Shown: piece after piece, positions 59,611 through 64,000 of the stretch | Numbering within the stretch: the first letter of the stretch is position 1 | Layout: the number at the start of each line of letters is the position of its first letter | NCBI GenBank assembly: GCA_014898415.1 | Contig: RCTD01000026.1 | Span: forward strand, 186,001 to 250,000 | Source of the DNA: Stromatinia cepivora | Taxonomy: Eukaryota > Ascomycota > Leotiomycetes > Helotiales > Sclerotiniaceae | DNA: 64,000 nt | Direction: 5' to 3' | Notes under the pieces: model-generated | The model's database searches: none | The model's input: only the letters and a program-made list of their open reading frames with translations | Told to the model about the DNA's origin: nothing | Program-made: the position numbers and the translations under genes

Positions 59611-61168
59611 TAAATGCGAGACTTTTAGAAAACATTAAAGAAGCAAAAATTGCTTCATGACCACTCTACTGAACAGAGTATTGAAAATTTGTGATGTTGA
59701 TTGGAACGGAAAGTTCTGCACCCACGTTTTTTGAACTTTGCATTTCCTTAACGATCAAGTAAGCATACATCTTTGCTTTGTATGGCGGCGGGCGGGATGA
59801 CCTGAAACGTCAACTGAACGTGTACGAACCGGCCAGGCGCAGCGAGAACGTTACAGAGTGCGTAACGCCGACATTAAGCTCCTTCCGAACGGGCAACTGA
59901 TGCATAACTCATGAATCCTGACTAAAGTTTTCTGAGTGTGAGAGACTTTCCCAACCATGATGCAGGTGATCCAATGATAGAATTGCAAACGTGGAACAAG
60001 TCAATGAAATGGATGGAAAGCCGCGAAGTCTTTCAATAGAACAATCCGCAAACATATATACGATATCTCCACATTTCACTCATCATATCCGAGAACTAGG
60101 CTCAGCAAGAAAGAGCATCGAGACTTTTGATGATAAATGCAAGATAAGAACAATTTTTCGTGGAGCGATGGGTTGATGGATTGATAGTGGACATGTCCAC
60201 TATGTAAAAAAATTCAACCTTGGATTCTTGCATTGCATCTGGATATTTCCAATCCAGCTGAAAACATAGGTTCAAAAAGTTATCTCATATCCTGAATCCA
60301 GAAGGGGAGTACACTGGCACCATAGCATCCATGGTTAATTTAGCCATATTCTCTCTAGAAATAAGAACCTAACACAACCCCATCAAAAGTAAGTACACAA
60401 AACCTCCATCCTCATAATCCCTAAAATATCCACCAAACCGCATCAAGTCCCCAGCTCGCACAAAATATCCTGGAAAAGAAACCCGCGTGGGACTGAAGCA
60501 TCACGTGTCCCAAAGGGAGACACATGGGCCTACCTCAAATACATCACACAAGTATCGCGCCGATAGGGGAATTTTCATTTAACCAAATTTCATAAATTTC
60601 CGATTCTCGTGTAGCTAATATAGATAGGAGAAAAAGCTGCAAGAAAGGGAGTGTCATTTGATGCATAAATGAAATTGTGCATCGGAAATTCAAAATTGAT
60701 AATGTCAGTCACAGTCAATTACTGCTGACACAGGAGGGATTGGGACTGTAGGAGTGCTTTGGAGCCATATTTTTCATTCCGTTTGGGTAGATATCAATGT
60801 AATTTTCCAGATAATTTACCATTGTTTTCCATGTAAGTGGACAATACAAGACGACCTCATGAAAAAGGTACTGTGTACTGCATCCCACTTGCTCGAGCAA
60901 ACTTCTAACGCTGGTGGGTAACATGCTGACATATGGGACGATATTGAACATATTCGGGGAAAACCTATGATACATTAAGTGTGCGCACCCAATAGAGTAT
61001 CAGTGCAACAGCCCACTCAGTAGCTTACGTACTATCCTAATACCGACGCCAATTACCAGACAGTCGCCACCGATCCATTCTTCTCGCTAATTTTGTCTTT
61101 TCATATATTGTTACTCGTAGCATGGCGAGTCTCATCGAGGTACGTAGGACTTAATTTTAAAACCACTT
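59611..61168. other. Intergenic region, no gene supported
   Basis: An 86-codon minus frame at 60715-60975 starts with ATG (MYHRFSPNMFNIVPYVSM) but has no recognisable domain and no clear splice partner. The rest is featureless by eye; the 3' flank of the transporter gene lies at the right end. Confidence 0.35.
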
Positions 61169-62217
61169 CTAGGCCATTTGTTCCTTGGACTTCTGTCTCT
61201 CACTCGCTCCTTTAATCAAAGTGCTAAGGTCACCCACTGGGATTTGGAATGGGAAGTCTAGCGCCGCCAGCATGATAGCAAAAAAGATCCACCAACCCGC
61301 CAGTGATGTCACAAAAAGAGTCGCACCAGCCGCAATTTTCAATCTACCTGCCAGCGCCAATTGACCTGCATCCGCATTGCCGATACCATTTGCAATGTGC
61401 CAATATGTTGCCGACAAAAGTGCAAAGGCGACAACCAATGTAAAGAAGATTATTACAAAAACAACATTTGTGCGTAGAGAACAGACGAGATAGATGAGAC
61501 AAAGGACACTCATGAAGATAAGAAAGAATCCGAAGGAGGCGTTAAATCCAACTGTTTGGAGACCATCCGCTGCACTGCCGCCGGGAGGAGCGTAAAGACC
61601 ATATGCGCCGTAGAAAGGCTGTAGTGTGGAAGCAAATGTAAGCCAGAAGGCACCGAAGGAGGTGAAGACCACAAAGGGAAAAGTGTTGCCGAGAATAAAT
61701 TCGAGAAAGCCGCCAACAATCATAAGGAGTCCACCAAAGAAGAAGTAGGAACCACTAAGGATGGGTAAGTTGACATGTCAAAGTAGGACCAGTAAGATAA
61801 CCAAGACACCTACATTCCAGCCGCACCATTACCACCTGCTCCACGCCAGCCCATGAGATCACATGATAATGGCGAGAGGGAGATTAGAAAACCAATTATT
61901 GCACTACATACTCTGTTAGGCTGGAGACTTCAAAGCTACAGGGGATGGACATACACTGGAGTAGGATTTCCAAAGGTTTTTCTTAAATCACCTTTCACGG
62001 TGTTTTGTGGAGAGAGATAGATCTTTTCGAACAGCTCCGGACTGATACTGATACTACCAGCTGTCCTAATCCTCTTTAATGCGTCATCTGAACCCATTGA
62101 AATATCATTCATATGATACGATTTGCTGCCGTCTCCATAGGGATTGCTATTCTGCGAAAAATCCTTTTCCAGTGGAACACCATTTGAATTTGCCTGGGGG
62201 TTCAACTCGGTTGCCAT
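61169..62217 (-). CDS. GPR1/FUN34/YaaH-family acetate/ammonium transporter-like membrane protein
   Basis: Three exons, 62217-61955, 61903-61814 and 61754-61169, with introns of 51 and 59 nt, give 312 aa. A hydrophilic N-terminus of about 80 residues is followed by the family motif GNPTPV (N84-P87; the usual form is NPxPLGL). Splicing then gives VAIIGFLISLSPLSCDLMGW, RGAGGNGAAG and IGSYFFFGGLLMIVGGFLEF, matching the conserved blocks of fungal Ato/AcpA proteins. Six hydrophobic segments follow the pattern of the family, including LGNTFPFVVFTSFGAFWLTF and FGFFLIFMSVLCLIYLVCSL. Members move acetate, or export ammonia, across the plasma membrane; the substrate here cannot be told. The C-terminus ends in a charged tail (ASERQKSKEQMA). 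The VAI instead of LGL after the NPxP motif is a notable difference. Confidence 0.9.
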
Positions 62218-63259
62218 GCTGAAAGTGTTTTATGATAACAGAAGAGTATTGATTGATAAAATAAGAGTAAATGACACTGAATGATGCAAGGAAAGACAAT
62301 GAGACTGTATAAAAGTAAGTTAAGAATATGGGCAGTCGTGTATTATGTACATATTACAACATGTACTAATAAGTTTTCCCCGCACTCGTCGAAGGCTTCA
62401 CACTTGCCTCTTAAAACTCTTGTAGATTTTGGGAGAAGCTGTCCAGGTCCAGACTAGTGGGTGAACACTAGGGGTGTCGAGTGGGCGGCAAGTTTGGAAA
62501 GAAGCTTCTTGAGCTAAGATATTATTGGTGTATAGACATTTAAGGTACGAACGCTGAGATCGGTATTAGTATAGCTAACTGCTTACACGGCGTATCTAAA
62601 CAAGGATATACAATTCCCCGAATTGTATCAAACATCTGATTGCCACCTACTTTATCTGTGTGAAGCGGGCTTGATTTTCCATCAGTGACTGATGCGATAA
62701 TCATGAAAGAGTTGTGCTTCTCGTTGAAATCGTCGTCATACGAGGAAAGTATGGCATGTGCGAATCGTCTCATTTCCGTGTATATGCTGGGTTATACGTG
62801 GTAAATAAGCTTTCCGGTCAAGTGGAAGCACACGGACATACGGTATCAAATAAAATTATGCATTTGATACTAGAAGCCAAGAATGCGGGGAAAATACGCG
62901 GAACTTCACCCAACTTTTGCGTTACCCGGAAATGTGGGTGGTTTGCCATTGGTTCGTGGGAAAGGTGTATTGGGATACAAAGCTGCAGGGAAATAGTTAC
63001 CGACTGACACCCCATATCAATTATCTTGGAAGTTGAGTCATTAAGGTGACAACGGTTGATATAAAGCTCCTCGATGTTTCCTCGAAACATCAAGATTTGG
63101 CCGAAAAAAACGCTCCACAAGAGTTGATATCATAATGTCAAGCCATATGGTGATTTCGGCAATGTGCCCGCACTCCTTGACAACTGTCAAACTTCCCAAT
63201 ATTGTAAGAGTTCGGAATCTACTTACCGCATATCATTCGAATTCGTGACAAAATCCCTG
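62218..63259. other. Intergenic region upstream of the transporter
   Basis: Holds the transporter promoter next to 62218. Frames of 77-100 codons on both strands (62540-63120) lack domains and are not supported as genes. Confidence 0.4.
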
Positions 63260-63665
63260 CAAAAACCATGTTTTCTCATACAAAATTAAATATCGAATAA
63301 CTTTCTCAATACTAAATAAAAATAATTGAAATTTTGAAATTTTGAAATTTTGAAATATAATAATTAATTATAATCGGATTATAAAATATAATATATTTTA
63401 TTTTTGATAATTTTTATTCAAAAGTTACACTATTTTAAAATTTCGAATATATAATACAAAATAAACTATTTTTTGAACTTTTTTGCTTTTTTGATTTCGA
63501 ATATATATAACTTCGAAACAAAATTATATAAAAAGATTTTATCTAATATTTAATAAATTTCGAATAATTATCTTTATATAAATACAGATTTTAATAAATT
63601 ATCTTAAGTTTTCATATAAATAACAAAAATTTGAAAAAATGAAAAATCATCAATTTTGATATGAT
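63260..63665. other. AT-rich island
   Basis: About 400 bp of very AT-rich sequence with ttttgaaattttgaaatttt-type repetition near 63335-63355 and long ATA runs. No coding potential. Similar in style to the islands at 16.5 and 21 kb. Confidence 0.6.
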
Positions 63666-63771
63666 TTCGTTTAATGTGTGATGAGTCCGCACCAGAACTC
63701 TTACTTATACCACACTATCCTAACAAAAGAACGAACGATAGGGCAAGTTCACCCCAAGATTCTTACCCACA

Positions 63772-63999
63772 TCAAAGTCTTACTTTCCTCTTATTTAGTA
63801 TGCTATAGAGTTTGCGAAGCCACGCGACCATTTCTGCAATATATGCCTGGACTAAGGAACCTTTCTCAAAAGCTAGCAGCATCAAGCTAATATCCTTGGG
63901 TTGTACCTTATGCCGGGAGTGGCCATCCAGTAGTGCCGAGTCATCATGGAAGGTACGAAAGTTGGCTTGAAAGACATCTCTCTGGTGGCGTGGATTAGG
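63772..63999 (-). other. Open frame running off the right edge
   Basis: On the minus strand 75 codons are open from the window edge to TGA at 63774-63772. The translation is protein-like (RDVFQANFRTFHDDSALLDG, KDISLMLLAFEKGSLVQAY) but has no start inside the window and no domain I recognise. Just before the stop the bases read AAA|GTAAGA, a possible splice donor, so this could be an exon of a gene outside the window or a remnant of an element next to the AT-rich island. Confidence 0.3.
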
Positions 64000-64000
64000 T

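Noticed and set aside
60715..60975. 86-codon minus-strand frame starting with ATG
   Set aside because: Somewhat protein-like but without domain, conserved motif or splice partner; not enough support.

Overview
The window reads as nuclear DNA of a filamentous ascomycete. Genes carry short GT-AG introns (about 47-93 nt, many with CTRAY-like branch sites), and the gene set is fungal: a Zn(II)2Cys6 regulator, Ada2, a Ypk1/Gad8-type AGC kinase, a GPR1/FUN34/YaaH transporter and small secreted proteins. Overall style, with AT-rich islands among moderate-GC genes and a pectin-degrading enzyme plus secreted cysteine-containing proteins, suggests a plant-associated Leotiomycete such as Sclerotiniaceae; that placement is inference.

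Layout. 1-5 kb: a truncated GH28 pectinase gene at the left edge, an RBM25/Snu71-type splicing factor (RRM + PWI, 4 exons) and, divergently, mitochondrial ribosomal protein bS21m. 5-18 kb: gene-poor; a Zn2Cys6 transcription factor, an F-box-like gene broken by two in-frame stops, degenerate repeats and an AT-rich island. 18-36 kb: housekeeping block with Ada2, Ypk1-like kinase, a second AT-rich island, glucose-6-phosphate isomerase, a fungal membrane protein of unknown function with an unusually long first intron, many micro/minisatellites, and an NmrA-like protein. 36-60 kb: accessory, gene-sparse part with an aminoglycoside-phosphotransferase-like gene running through a 9-bp minisatellite into an overlapping zinc-ribbon frame, a small secreted 8-Cys protein, a large 5-exon-free-of-annotation HExxH protein (4 exons, 792 aa), two further unknown genes, and a cluster of four related small secreted protein genes (one broken). 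60-64 kb: a GPR1/FUN34/YaaH transporter, a third AT-rich island and an open frame running off the right edge.

How things fit. The housekeeping genes are independent single-copy functions (splicing, mitochondrial translation, SAGA, kinase signalling, glycolysis). The most unusual content is in 39-60 kb: the secreted family at 55.8-59.6 kb and the HExxH protein at 46.6-49.1 kb are the best candidates for undescribed biology. No tRNA, rRNA, CRISPR array or intact transposon was recognised. All gene models were built by eye from splice signals and frame continuity, with no database search.
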